Position numbers and translations under genes: made by a program. Source: Escallonia rubra (taxonomy: Eukaryota > Streptophyta > Magnoliopsida > Escalloniales > Escalloniaceae). Taken from it: a stretch of DNA of 64,000 nucleotides. The notes under the pieces were generated by a model that worked only from the letters and a program-made list of their open reading frames with translations, was not told the origin of the DNA and made no database searches. Positions 14,201 through 29,200 of the stretch are shown in pieces. The DNA is taken from positions 62,001 through 126,000 of the forward strand of contig JAVXUO010000057.1 in assembly GCA_033065855.1 (NCBI GenBank), given 5' to 3'. Each line of letters starts with the position of its first letter. The stretch's first letter is position 1.

Positions 14201-17200
14201 AATTTTTAGTGATAAAAGGCGTGAGTAATACCGTTTAATCACTGTACTTTGAGTGTGTTAGAATACCATTTCATTTTCACCGGTATATGCTGTCCATTCT
14301 TACAGCAACTGTACTTGAATATTGAAAAGTTTTGTATGCTCGTGTGGAAGGTGGGGCTGGGCACATAGAAGTCATTACAAGATTAAGTTACCTGACCAGC
14401 CAAGAAAAGCCCATGTCATACGGACCTGCATACTACCTACTTTCTTTACCTTTACGTAATCAAGAGCTAGAATTTTCAAAAACTAAGGTGGGGCCCGGGC
14501 CTATGCCAGCCACTGCATTCTTCCGCCACTTGATATGATAATCTCCAGTAACTACTAACCTTCTGGGAGCCTACTTTGTTTCATGCAGTAACATTAACAG
14601 TTTTGGTGTATTTAACTTTAATGGGGAAAATATCTATAGAGATAAACAAATGCCGTAACATTAAAAGATAGCTTGGTTTTTAAGATTTAATCATCTCGGT
14701 GATCCACGTTGGTGTTCCTAAGTTGAGAAAATATGAGACCTAAAGTTCCCCAGTCCGTTAGCGATAAGGCACAGGGAAAGCTCATATCTTAAAAGCACAA
14801 CATACTCAGTTTGGAGTCTGGACAAATTTTAGAAGGATATTAGAAGTTTCTGTATATGTTTCAGAGTTCAATAATTACCAAACATGTTTTGTCTTGTCTT
14901 CGGGTAAATGTGTATGCAAGAAGATTTAAGAAGTTTCCATCTCACATTATCCCCCTTAATCATTAGTTTTGAAGGAGTTGACCGTATCTATAAACCACCC
15001 TGTCTAAACTCTGACTCCAACTCATGTAATAGCAATCTTGGCATCATTCCGTCCACAACCAAACAACTTATGCAAAGCTTCATAAGGTGAGGCCACATCG
15101 ACAGGTAAGAGTAAGGAAAAATTTCAGCCTTAAGCATAAAAATTGACTAGTCGAGTCTGAGACTCATCAATGATGAAGAAACCATCATGGGACTTTCAGC
15201 ATGCACTGTACCAAGATCAAACAAAGTGATTAATAAACTAGGCGATGCTAAATTTCAAATAGTAGGAAGGGAAGTCTTGTGAAGGAGCTAAATAATGTAG
15301 TTAACGTGGTATGACTAACTAGCTACAGTTGCTAAAAGCTATAAGATAGCACACAGAGATCATCACATAACAAAGAAGAGAAACAACTATTAACTTTGAT
15401 ATCGCCCTATCAAGTCCATGCATGTATATGAATTTTTAATACACTGTTAAAGGGACAAGAGAAGCAAAGTAATCAATTTGATCCGATTTCAACTGTCAGA
15501 CTAAGAGTTAAGTGCAACGAGATTCAAAAAATGTAGGCAGCTGGAAAGACTCACACGTTCTGCCTTCTTGTATGCAACAAAAGTCGCTGGAAGACTACCT
15601 CGGCAGCTTCTGCCAAGTGTTCGCTTAGATAACTTAAAAACTTCACAATAGTTGCATTTGATGGCTCTGCAAGCATCTTGTCGACCAATGGGCCTACCAG
15701 TAAGTTCCAATCTTCAACCTGTAATATCACTGAAATGAATCACGACAGACAATGTGCAGCAAAGCAGCTGAAAGATCACGGAAAATTTTGAATAAGAGCG
15801 ATCAGCTAAAAATTCACTAGGATCTCCATTTTTAAACCAAAACCTTGCTTTGGGATAGTCAAGCACTCAAGCGTCTATTTACATGTCTTTCGGACACTCA
15901 GACACTCAACACTTGGACATGGGTATGGGATCTGTGTCCGATGCATCTCATAAGACATGCCACTATGAACACTATATGATAGTGTTTCTTCTAATTTGGT
16001 ATTACTCTGAGATGAGGCAAGCTCTCAATTAAAACCATGTTCGTCACATAAAACACCATTTTACCTAAGGAATAACCTAAAGTGTTAAATAATTTGCCGT
16101 GTCCCCATGTCTTGTGAATTAAAAATTAGACGAGTCCAACACTTGGGACACGTATCTGACCCAGACATCGTACCGAGCCCATGTAACATAGGCAAAGATG
16201 TTTAAATACACATGGAAAAAATCTTTTAAGCAACAATTCCCCTTTCCCCAAAAATTCAAGCCCCTAGCAAATATATTTTCAAGGCAAGTTGTCTTCCAAT
16301 TTACCCTACCCCTCCTTGTTATGCAGCAATTTCAAGCGAATATCTTTAGTTAGACCTATTGACAAACCACTAATGATTTTTCCAGAGCATTAAGATTGAA
16401 GTAGTTGATGAAACCCAAAACCTGACACTGTTTTGAAAAAAGTCATCGACATAAATGCATCATGATTGGCTGAAATGACTGGGGGTGAAAAAAAGGGATG
16501 AATGAAGTGGAAGGGTACACAACCAATAACCAATAATTCACTAGCTCATTGTGAGGAACATCCCAATAACCAATAATTCACTAGCTCATTTTGAGGAACA
16601 TCCTATCTTAAACAATATGGAAGGGCACAGTTGTCCTTGAACTTGTTGAGCTTGTTCACGTACTGCACACGAATGTAGAAATTGTGTTCTCCTTTTTACT
16701 TATTTACCCTGCTTGATTGCAATTTGGAAAAAATGGATGGTTTATGGTCACACTACCTAATCTTTCCCCTGGTAAATACAAATGAAGCATAATCGAGCTT
16801 ACATCTCTTGACCACTCTGAGATTATCTTGAGCACTCTATCAGTGTCCAACTTTACTCCTGCCATAGCGCAACAAAAGCAAGGGGAAAAAGTTAAGAAAC
16901 CTGGTGATAAACACGATTAAGGCTCACTATTTATCATTGAAGAACTCCATTTACCTCCTGCAGAGATGGAGGAGGGAAAAATAAACTTCAGAACCTTCAA
17001 CCATTGGGATTTGACTGGTTCTGTTGGAGAGCTTAGAAGGGTATATGTACACGTGTGCATATGCATAGTATCTAGGAACTCTCCAGAAATTCTTCAATTC
17101 ACGATATAGCCGAGAAAAGTATAGCCTAACACCCAAAAAAAATCGGATCTTGTTGTTGCAGTGAGAAAGCACATGGTACTCAGGTCAAATTTCTCGGGTA

Positions 17201-20200
17201 CTACTAGCACGCTTATATACACAAGACAATCCAATGCGCTACTTCTGAAGTCCACGAAAGATATGAAGATAACAACAGGGTCCAGGCATCTAGTTTGAGA
17301 ACATCTTCAACCATTCAACTCGATTAAACAAAATGGGATGGCGAAAAGAATCACTTTTTTAAACAAGTCATATAAATGTGTCCCACACTTATGGTAGGAT
17401 TTGTGACTATCATGCATGTCTAGCAACTTAATTCCTTTGGTTTCATACTTATGCAAATGTAATTCTTCACTTCATTTGTTTTGGAAAGTATATCAAGTGA
17501 TAAACAACATTATCTGTTAATAAAAGTTTATACCAAATACATATCAACTCACATCCCTGTGCCTTTACACTTGAAATATTAGATGAATCTGATGCTTGTA
17601 CACAAATTTGCACCCTACACATACCTTCTTTTCCATCGCGTGCAATGTTTGGAAGATCTGGGTTCTGGCTGAGGTTGCTGCAAAGAATAATAGTCGTAAT
17701 CATGACGCCAGTGATGATACAACAAAGAAGTCAATCTGCTGGGTAATGTACTAACGACTAACATCAAAATAAACATTTAACCTTACTCGAGTAGAAGAGG
17801 TATGAAACAATTTTTCTATCAAAAGGAAAAAAGGAATTGTATCTATCTCTATTCAGGCTACTGAGGTACCTGAGACAGTCGAGCAGCATGCATATAACAT
17901 CACAATTTTGGTTGTGATATTTGAGCACTGCAATCAATGTACTACTAGCAGATAAATGCACCCTTTCTTCTGATGAGTAAATAAGACGAACTACTGTCGG
18001 CAAAACCAACGAAGGATCTGCAAGACAAAACAAAAACATTGTTCCCTCAGGGTATGAAGACCACGGACTCTGGACAAAGGCACAGATAAGAGAAGTTCTT
18101 TTAACTAGGCCAGATGAGTAAAATAATCTTTAAAATCCCACAGAGCAAAGTTTCCAATTAAAAAAAGATTGAACAAAGAAGTCACATTCGAGTCCAAGTA
18201 CCTTAGTAGTACCTAGAGCTGAACACGTGGACCCAAGTATTCGTGTTTTTCTAATCTTTAGATCTTTATTGCTCTCTTCTTGTCTTTCACTTTTTTGGGA
18301 TTTCTTTTCATTGGTTTTGTTGACGGGAGAGCATCAAGCAGGGAATACAAGAAGAGAAGATAAGGCTCAAGCCCTCGACCTGACGCAGGAAAAGGAGAGG
18401 CTCTTACTTCCAGGTTGTCGAAGTTATACAGAGTAACAAGTTTAAAAGCAAGGGATCACAGGAAGCACATACATAAGCTTGACATATATTTTTATTGAAT
18501 ACAATAAACATCCTGATGCATCTATGAGAATACTTCAACATTTTGTCCTCCTTTCGTTTATATTTGAGCATTCATGTGTTGTAGCGGTTGTCCACGTGTT
18601 TTCTAGTTCAGTCAAGTACTCACGTTTCATGCACATGACTACTTAAACGAATTATCATTTTCTTTATTTAGATGGTGACACGTAAGCACGGGAGTTCAAG
18701 GGCTAAGGATTTTAGGGCTCTAGACTTTCAAAACATTTAGCCTAGATCAGAAAAGGTAGCGGCTGTCCTAGCAACCTCTTCCCCTGCAGATTTCTCCCCA
18801 CGGTCCTTCCTCTATATTTTCTCCTCCATTTCCCATCTTTCTTCTCACTCTCCCAAACTATTGCTGGATATAAGCTTCATCATATCCAGCTGGCTACAGC
18901 TGCACGTCTTTGGTTTTGAAAACGATGTTTAAAGGCCAGATACATCTTCTCTCCATATTTTTTGTGCCTTATCTCCTTCAATTTTCTCCACCTAGTTTGG
19001 TCGTATGAAGGGTTGAAACATCTTTAGTTTCTCCATAAATTAGTTGTCAGCTGTGCAATAAAACATGGAGGAACAGTCATCGACAATTGTTAAGTAACCA
19101 ACTGCTCTAAATGCTTAAGTTATCAGCAAATCTTATAATAAGCAAATCTTATAATAAGGTAAACTCACAACAAAAAATCAAGCATCACTATAAGTGTTTA
19201 TTATCACATTGGGTAAAATGAATTTTAAATTATGGAATCTAAACATGTCCTTTTAAGTAGTTATTTACTACTTAAACTTTTATTTTGTTTCATTTAAAAA
19301 AAATATATAGAATCCAAGTGTTAATATTCTAGATAGGTAGTTATCGTGGCTGATGCAATGTGTGTGCAAAAATGAAGTTAGTAATGTGATATTTTTATAA
19401 AAGCAAACTTAGCCTTTAGAATATATTTTGACTATATTCTTTTATGAATTATAAATGGCCCCATGTTCAACAATAAAGTTATTTGAAATTTGTTGAAAAA
19501 TCAAACATGATATAAGTGTTTTAAAATGTGAAAACCAAACATGTCTTTAAGGTAGTTATTTACTATATAAAATGTTTTTGTTTCTGCATTTTTTAAGGAA
19601 TTTCTAATAGTGCCAAGTGTCACCATTTTAGATAGATAGTTATGCAACACCAAAGAGGTGTTACACCAAAAGAAGTTTTCTCTTTATAGATAGTATAGAT
19701 TTTGAGGATACCTATTTACAACTGAAAAGGAATGATCTTTCCAATTAGACAACATATGTGACATGATAAGGCACCCGATATGCAAACATGGGAGTCTGGT
19801 AAACAATATCAATACCGATTTGACAACTTTGTAACAACTACAACATCTTGACAAAATCCTAACACGATGCCCAAGTACATCCAAAATGTACAAGGGCCAG
19901 AAAACAGAAAATACAAACATGATCCCTGCACACAAAGGAAAAAGGGAAAACTATGAAGCAGGTACAGACTCGGACTGGTAGGCCAAAATATCACAGCCCA
20001 AAGAACTACCAGAGAAGGGGCCAGGCCTCAGGCCTAGACAGAAAAGAACCTCTCCAGACTTGAACATTAACAGTTATGTCTCGTTGAGGCTATAGCGTTA
20101 TGTTTCATCGAATTCCCGATGCTAGGAACGGTATAAACATCCAAACTGATGCATCTCAATTTTAAAAATACCTTTTGTGGGGTTTGCTCGGGTGAAAAGT

Positions 20201-23200
20201 GATGGTATGTGTTGAAGTGATGGAATGAAACTACTTCTTTCCATAATATACAGTTCCCAGTTGTTTTATATGAAAATACAGACACTGCCAAAAATTTCAA
20301 TTAAACCTGCCTGAGATCTGCCAAGAAAAATTAACACAGGGCAGTACCTGTTGGACTCTACAGATAATCTGATATGGATTAGGCCGTTGGGTATAACAAA
20401 TGGTGAACGCGGTGGGGTCCCAACCTACTGTGACAATAGTGGGTCTTGCTTTATTGCAAAGACAACGTTTACTGAGTGTTTGTAGAGTTTGCAGAGGAGG
20501 AAAGGTTGATTATTTGAAGCGCTAGTGGAGAGTCGGACTGGACTTGGTAGGTAAAGTGGGCCTACCTCAGCTTTTCACATTCATGTTCGATTTAAGACCT
20601 CTGCCTCCGTCTCTTTTTGAGTTCAGGCCTGGAACATTGTCAGAAAAGGTTCACCCTGTTCGCTCTATTGTGGCGGCAGGCAGGAAACAAGTTGTACCAA
20701 AGCCCACTCTCTTCTCGGACTTATTTTTCTTCTTTTGGGAAGAAGGACCCATTACTCATGTTTATTTGTTTTGTCATCTTAGACAGTATGTGCATACTGA
20801 GCTTCGTAGATTGGTTAAGCCCCCTAAGCGTGTTTATGAACATAAAATTGTTAGCCAGAAAACATAAATAGAGACGAAATTAATGCTAAGAGAAAAATTT
20901 TAATGTGTTGCATGTGACCGGCATACTGAAAGAACAATTTCAGAAGAAACTGCATTTCAATACGATTTGTTCTACAGAAATGTTGAAGGCCCAATTAACC
21001 TTATAGAAGGGCAATACTTATAAAGATAACAAAGCAAATATAAACTAAAATATAGAGGACAGTTTTTTTGTTGCTGTGATAATGATCTGAGTTACTATCT
21101 TGCAATGGTACACAGAAATTAAAGTTTGAAACAAGCGTGTATCCGTTGTTGCTTTTTAGAACACAAATACTCCAGTAAAAGCAAGTCTAACGTGAAACGA
21201 GGCATCAGATATTTTTCAGAGGACTAACCAATCATTGGAATCAAATTAGATGCTTGCAGACGAATTTCCAGTTCTTCATCTCCCAGGCGCTCAAGCAAGT
21301 GGTTTGCTATATCTTTCCTGCAATATTGTTGAAAATGAAGATCTTAAAAGGGTGAAAAATTTAGCAAAGATAGCAGTCAGAAGATGGAGCTCCATACCAC
21401 GTGGAATGCGTAAGTGCAGCTACTGAATCTATTGATATACAGATGTATTCTGAAATGACATCAATGGCATTCCTCCTCTGTAAGACATTGCCAGTAGCAA
21501 GACGCTTTAAAACTTCTTCAAGGCACTGGCTGTCTGAGCTTCTGGTATATTGATTATCAGTAGTCAGTTTTCAAACCTAAATAGAGAACAAAAAAGTTGA
21601 AACAAGTACTCAGATCATAAATGAACATACATGGAACAGTATTCGGCAACAAGAATAACGACAGCTTTGGATGCACCATCTCGCTCGTCTAAAAGATGTA
21701 GCAGCAATGGCAATGCAGCATCCATATGTCTAGTGTCCGAGAGACTGCTGCTAGCCCTAAACATCGCAGCCTTGAAGATGCAAGCAGCCCCCTCAATAAC
21801 ATCCTCATCAGCAGAGGAAAGCTTCAAAAGTGCCAAGATATTAGTCAGACCTAAAATTTTAAATTGCTCGAAGTGTTCCTAGTATCATACTTCAAAATAG
21901 GGATTTGCTTATTAAGTGCACTTGCATATAAGCAGACTAACACCCTTCTGCTTTAAGGGTTCTTTGCATAAAAGGCTGCTATTTATTAACAACTAAATCG
22001 CGACGTAAGCAGGTCCAATACAGTCAACCCGCAAGAAACCAAAAAGCAGAACCAACCAAGGCAAACTCTGGCTACATCAAGTCATAACAAAATGAACAAG
22101 TTAGCAGATTATATGAAAATCAAGCTAGGTAAACTTGACACATTCTCGCTCCTGGACAAACTGCAGACATTGGATGACAGATTCGTCTGAAAGGACAAGG
22201 CCATTATGGGACATGAAAACCAGCAAAACTTTTCTAGATTGCGGGTTTCAAGTTTTGAGGTTCATACTAGTTAAATTGGAATATGAGCATCTATTATAGC
22301 TAGATGTTTGAAAGAGTGGCCTTGTTTCGAAGTTTTTGACATAAAGCAATAGGGTTTCTAATTTAATCAAGTCATCAGAAGGCTTAAATGGAAGCCAATG
22401 TTGCACCCTTGTTTCCAGAGCTTTGTCCATTTGTTGCCCATCGGATTTTCAGGTGTCTAGGGATACAGAAAAAATTACAAAATGACAGATTACTAGCTTT
22501 TTTGGCAACTATCTAAGCAAGGATAAATTAGACTAACTCAGCATCAACCATTCAAGTTACACTCCATAGACTGGTGATGTCTTAACTAGAACTGGAAAAG
22601 CATACGGCATATCACCGTAATCACAGAGAACATTATTAATTACAAACAAAGCAAAAGATTACTCGATTTTGTGCAAGCTTACAATGGACTAATTAAGAAT
22701 CCAATCCCACAAAAAACAACAGATAAAAAGAAGAAGTCTTGCAATGATTCCTACTGAATCCAGTAGCAGCAATGCAGGTAAACTTTGATATCTCCTAATA
22801 CATAACCATATAGATGCTCATCTAAAAGAAAGATTAGTAGTAAATTGTGTTATAGTCATTTAATACAACTACCTGTGTTGTAAGAACACGAGCTATCTGC
22901 AGCCCTTTTTCTGACATTGCATTTTCAAATTGCTTCCCATCAAGCCGCCCCAACAGAAGTAAGAGGCAATTAAGAAAGAACTTTAAGGTCTCCATTTTGC
23001 TCTCTCTATTCTCAGCCTGCTCGTCGGCATTGTTCTCGGAAGAAACCTGCATATTACTTTGTCAGAACTGAACTTAAATCTGCTATGGCACTAGGAGTAC
23101 ATAAGTGACCATATAGAGATATAATGATGACACCAGAACTTCTGACCATCTATGTCAATCTCCTTTGTATAACATTATAGAAGTTCAAAAAATGTCGGGT

Positions 23201-26200
23201 AAGTGTTGTGATTCCCATTTTTCTTATTCCAACCACGACGTAAGATGGGCAAAATGCTTTCAGGAGTTTCTCCAAAAATAAAACAATATATTGAATGCAG
23301 CTAAGCAAATTGAAATGCTTTGGAACTCTTCGATTAAGGGCGATAGCCATGTACTCAACTCCTCTAGTCTTCACTTTTAGTGCCTGAAATTTCCCAACCT
23401 GGTTGCAATGGTATATGTATAATGAAAAAAGACAGCTACTCTAAGCTTTCATGAACTTTGGTGGATGCCTAGATCTTTTAAGTACGAGACATATTATGCT
23501 ATATGCATGACCCCTGTGTCAAACTCCTTGACTCTCTTCTGGTCAACAGGATATAGCTCGACCAACTACACCAGAGAAAAAATTATTACGAGGTAATTTG
23601 ACTAGGATGAGGCTAATGTGTCGGATGCAACTACAGAGTCTGGCAACCTATGAATTACAGAAAAAACAAGACACTCAACTTCAAAGTATAAGTTTGTTTA
23701 TCTTTTGATACATAAGTAATGTTTATTAATCACGCCTTCTATGTAATTTTCCTTTCCTTTTTAAAGTATTTCATTTAAGCAAATCCCTTTCCTTTTAATG
23801 TGACATCTACAGGCATATCCCCCCAAACACTTGTGCGATAAAGATGAGAAAAAGATTTTTTAGTAATCTAAAACCCCAAGCAAAGGCTACAAAAAGATCC
23901 TTGGAGATGGATATATGAACTCAAAAGTTCTGTTCAGGCTTATGTTCATTGAAGTTAACAAGTTAACAAAAACCCTTAAATCTTAATTGGCTCGTTCAAC
24001 GAGCCGAGCTTGAGCTCATGTTGAGTGTTCATGACTGAGCTCGGCCCATTTAACTAGTTCTCCCCCCCCCCGGGTCAAATACACACATTTCAATCTGCTT
24101 CACACCAAAAAATGGAACTCTCTTATTAAAGCGCCAGCCACCACATGTTCCAAGGGAAACTTCCAACCTGAAAGCCTAGGCTTTCTAGCAGCTTCCACGC
24201 CCTCAAGGTGTCTATTTTAGTATGCTCCAACAATGAAGAAAGAGTTACATGTCTCTACTACCAGCAGTTACTCTATTAAACATGACATTATCCCTCATAT
24301 AAAACGTTTACGGCTTCTGTTGTCAACATAACCACTATCATCATAATTGTCACTAGTTCAATTCTTCCAAGAAGCACATCAAATAACAGGTTTTCCATAG
24401 CTGTTTAGGAGGTAACTACCTCAAGAGACCTTCATTGTTCAGGAGTACTAGGATTTTTTATTACCTCCCACCTAAAAACATTCTTCTCAACCTCAAAATG
24501 CCAAAAAAAATTCCCCAACAAGTCTTGATTGAAGTTACCAAGTTCCGAAGCCCAAATCCTCAAAAATAAATAAAAAGGGGACTTCTGCCAAGAGAAAAAA
24601 ATGAGACTGCAAGTCATCATCTAAACCAGCTGATAAAACTCCCCGCTGAAAATATCCTCTCATAACTGACCAAAAGCCAATACCAAAAATGCATCACGCA
24701 TCTTTCAAGAGATTATCCAGCTAGGAAGCACGGACACGGACACGGTGTCGGACACCGACGGGGACACCGGACACCGCAATTTTCAAAAAATTAGATTTTG
24801 GACACCGCAAGACACCGTTATTTTTTTATTATATATATATATATATATCGAATGCATTCCACAACCTAAAATAGCAAACAATAATGAAAAGTTTGTTAAA
24901 TTGGTGGGCTGTTTTGAAATTATTGTACATGTGTACTTGCATAGTTGAATATGATTATGTTTGTATGAGTTGGGGTATTTTTATAAACTTATGGCACTAG
25001 TTTAGACAATAAAGTAACAAGTGGGACCAATGAAAGGAATAGAAACTTGGAAACTCTGACTCAACAATATAACCCCATCGACAACATCGAGGAGAGGCTG
25101 TCTTCTTCTTCTTCTAGGGTCTTCTTCTTCCATGACAGCAAAGGGACTTTCACAACAGAGGGAGAAAGAAAAAAAAAAGGAAAGACACGAGACTGACGAG
25201 AGGGGGAGACTTTCAGTATCTAGAAGAAAAAGGGAAGGAGTCAAGGACGAGTGACGAGATCAGGATACAAAGAGAAGAAGAATACTTGTGGGTCAGCGAC
25301 GGCGGTGGAGGACCTCCGGCGACGATGTCGAGAGCTCTGGCAACGGCGACGACGGACAGAAGACGGCTTCAGTATCTTCGCGACTGAGCTCCGGCAACAC
25401 CGGCGACGAGAGAGAAGAAGACGGCCGACAGATTAGAGGTGACTGGTGAGAGAGAAGAAGACGGCCGTGAGAGAGAAGACGAAGGTAATCGGGTAATGGC
25501 TCAGATTACGGCACATTTAATTTTTTTGTAAAAAAACCCCACATATTCTATTTATTAAAGATTGACCCCCGAAATTAGTTCCAAAAATTCCAACTTAGCC
25601 CCAAACGGTCCGACACTACTCCATGCCGTGTCCGACACTCCTCGGCGAAGTGTCCAACACGGTGTCGGAAATTAAAAAAAAAAAATCTGACACCGATTGG
25701 TGGTGTCCGACACGTGTCGGCCGGTGTCCGGAGGGTGTCAGGGTGTCCGTCCGTTTAGGACACCATACCTCCACCTAGGAGAGGTGTCCATGGACTCCAT
25801 GCTTCCTAGTTATCCAGTGCTTTCGCCTTTTGGTTTTATGTTTTCAAGTCTGATAGATGATATATATTGGGAGATAAATTAAGCAAACTACTTATGTTCA
25901 TTCTGCCAAGTCTCTTCTCCTTTCTTTTCCCATATTCCTTTTAGAATCCAAAGGACTAGTGGAAAGTCTCCTATGTCAACCCCTTTTCCTGTTTTATTTC
26001 CAAATTGTGACGAAATACAAAGCACCATGCTCTAGCCTATGTCTAATGTTAAACGTAAGACATATGACGATTTAACATGCTCTTGCAGTATTAGTTCGAG
26101 GGAATTGAATTGTTTGTCTAAGTATGAGAACTATGAGTGTTAATCAATGATATTGTTGGCCCATCCTCTACCAGCTAAAGCTTTTAGAGTTGATGATAAC

Positions 26201-29200
26201 TTCAATGCTATCAGACCGGGTTATCTAGGTACATCAGACTTCACTTTAGAAAACCACTGTCACCCAGTTTCGTTCATCCACGTGTTTGGCCTCAAAACAA
26301 AGTATTGCCACATATGAGTTGTGCATTGAGATATAATCCCACATCGCAATATAACAAACAATTTGACAAATAAGCCTTGTGGAACTCTCCCCTCCTTAAC
26401 AATTGGTTGTGCGTTGGAGGCTTTCAGAATAAGTGGCTACTAATGTTGAGAACATGGCAGTTTTATAGCATGGGATAACCTCAACAAGTTCAAACAGGAG
26501 ATTACGTGAAATCGCAATCTTATTGTTAGGCTAAATTGTGTATTCTAGGACCATGAAAGATAATTGTATTTCCTTATGCTTTTTAGAATGGTTTGCATAT
26601 GAAAAATCCAGACTAACGACACAGTTACTACAAGTAATACTCGGGGTAGATTTAACCTGAATGCCAGACAAGTACTGTTCCAACATTTCTTCGTAACGCT
26701 GAGAAAGTCTATAGTCTTCCAAGTGCAAGAGGACGCCGTAATGTTTCCAACAAGAAGAGAGAAGCAATAAACCAGTCCTGACCATTTGTGAACCTGTATT
26801 GTACATTGCAGACAAGCCCAAATCACGAGTAGAACACATTAATCAGATAGAATAAAAACTTGTAGAAGGCTTGTGGTGGAAATAACACCTGCCTCATCTT
26901 GAAAGCGACCATAACGCTGCTTTATCTCTTGCAACCACTTGACAACTTTTTCCAATCCTTTACCATGCAAAGACCGACTCTTCCTGCTCCACTGGAATAC
27001 AAGAAGGAGAAACTTACTTAAAACTCCCAAAATGAACCAGGTGATTATTCTCTACGACTTTCATAGATTTTTTAAATATGATCTCATATTATGTGCATCA
27101 TGATTGTGAGTATGTGTGTCTGTGTTTGGTGTTAAGTTTGTGCACAAGGTACTATAGATCGGAATCTATATTAACTTAAATCGTATTGTAATTTTTTTCG
27201 GTATGCTAGCTCAGCAGCAGGGACATTTTGGTTCAGAAGTAGGAAGTATAAGAATCCAAATGCCATGGGGTAAATCTAATTACATAACTGTGAGGGTTCC
27301 AAAAAAGAGTCAATAACGCACAGCAATGAGTCTCTGCACAATAGTTATGAGTTCATCCAAAAGATCCCAAAGCAAAAATCTTATGTCCTTGTTGCTTGAT
27401 AGTTCAGAAGATATTCTGGTCCAATTCACTTTCTTCTCATTAACGAATGCAGGTACCAAGGTAACTGGTCTGTTAGGTGCCGGAGGATTAGATGATTTCA
27501 TCCTGTTGTCTAAAATCTCAGAATCCGTATCCTGTCTTGTTAATGCTATAGTCAGAGATAGAACACAATCAGCAGCAGCAACTGAAAGGCGAGTTGGCAA
27601 CTCAAATCCACCCTGCAAAGTGCTAAAATGCAGGTGATCAAATATATTATCAGCAAATAAGCACAATATCTTTAAAAGATGCAAGTCTCTAAGGGAGAGA
27701 AAAAGCACTCATGACAGGTTAACAGAAGTATAACGGACGAAAGCATATCCTCATGGGTATCATCTCACCATATAGAAACCATGGGGGAGGTGGCATTCAT
27801 CTTAACCTTAGTTGCAGGAAACTCCTCATATGGTGACGCCTCTCTCTCGGAAACTCGCTTTTGCGATCCCAAGTTAGGAGCTCCATGGGATCTCGTCCCA
27901 AGCTCATATGGGAACTCGATCCCGTCAGCTGGACAGAGATGCATGGAACAAGTGAGAGAGTACCTAAAAATCAAGCCCTTTTCGACTCAATTCCTTGTTT
28001 CTCTCTTCCTTCAAGTCCTTAAAGCCTCCTTGTTTGTTGTTGCCCTCCCTCCCTCTCTCTCTCTCTCTCCCAAACTATATTCAAGAAATGACAATACTCT
28101 TTAACGCATTTATTTATTCAAGTCACTCCCAACCTTAAATTCTTCCAGGTTCTTACGCTCCCCCGCCCCCGTCCCCACCCCCGCTTTGTGCAACTAAGAT
28201 CTTAACAGTTCCAGCAAAAGTAAGCATGGCAGAGAGTTAACCCAAATATAATCTCAATGGAGATAAAAAGCACTCATCTTATGATAGGTTGACAGAAGGA
28301 TAGCAAACAGAAGCATATCCTACTTGGCCTCATCTTACAATATGTAATACCATGAGGGAGAGGACGATGGTTCAACGATATTTAATCGCTAAGCTAATCA
28401 CTGTTTCTCACTTGCAAAGTTAAAAGACTTGATAACCATTACCCGAGGTGGAAAAAGACATGATTCACCATATCACCAGGCAGTCATGGTTCACCACATG
28501 GCATGGGCTGCTTAGTAGCTAGATGCTACGGCAACTGAGTTTGAGATAATGCTACAGACCAATGATGTTCATGTGCTGAACCATAGTTTTCTTAATGTTA
28601 CTACATTCGGCAAGAGGTGAGATGGTAATATTATGCATGGCAAGTGGAGCATGAGAAGAATTTGAGAACATCAGGCAATAATTAAGAAAAGATAAGAAAT
28701 ACAAAGGCCAGAAAGAAGAAACACAAAACAAACCCTAGACATAAACAAATACAGCTAGGTAGCTACCTAGTGCAATTTGAGGTTTTTGCCTTTTTCTCAA
28801 AGCATAAATTTAATGGGGTTCTGCTTCTGGCGGCAACATGCTATTGGGTAGTGGTCCCACTTTGCTTAATTTAGCCCCTTTTCCTGCTACCATTTCTATT
28901 TGTTGGAAAGCAGGAAAGGTCGAGGGAAGAGTTTTATCAACTAGCACGTAGAAGGCACAATCCATGATATGACTGACTCAAAAGAATGATGACCGGGGTC
29001 TAGAAAGTTTAGTGCTTGATAAGAGAAGCCCGATAGGACATCTAATTTGCCACTGAGACGTCAGCGCCCTAGCTTAATCTAATTCCCCCTTTCCCTCCCA
29101 AGGTAACAGCATTGCCGAGTCATGTTGGTCTGCCTGGTCAAGCTACTCTACTTGACACTGCTTTCTACCGCAACCGGAAGAAATCATACAGCTTCAGGTA

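Noticed and set aside
20340-20880. Two overlapping plus-strand frames (107 and 84 codons) suggesting a gene inside an intron
   Set aside because: No recognisable domain and overlapping frames; possibly an old retroelement piece, but without LTR, PBS or TIR evidence.
21822-21850. Longer exon 9 using the acceptor at 21851-21853
   Set aside because: Phase does not fit exon 8; the acceptor at 21822-21825 fits and joins protein-like sequence.
22142-22220. Protein-like stretch DESVIQCLQFVQERECVKFT in the intron between exons 8 and 9
   Set aside because: Its possible acceptors do not match the phase of exon 8, and exons 8 and 9 join directly in frame. It could still be an alternative exon.
27765-28104. 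Frames on both strands around 27.8-28.1 kb
   Set aside because: Lies in the intron between exons 4 and 5, which join in phase; no domain seen.
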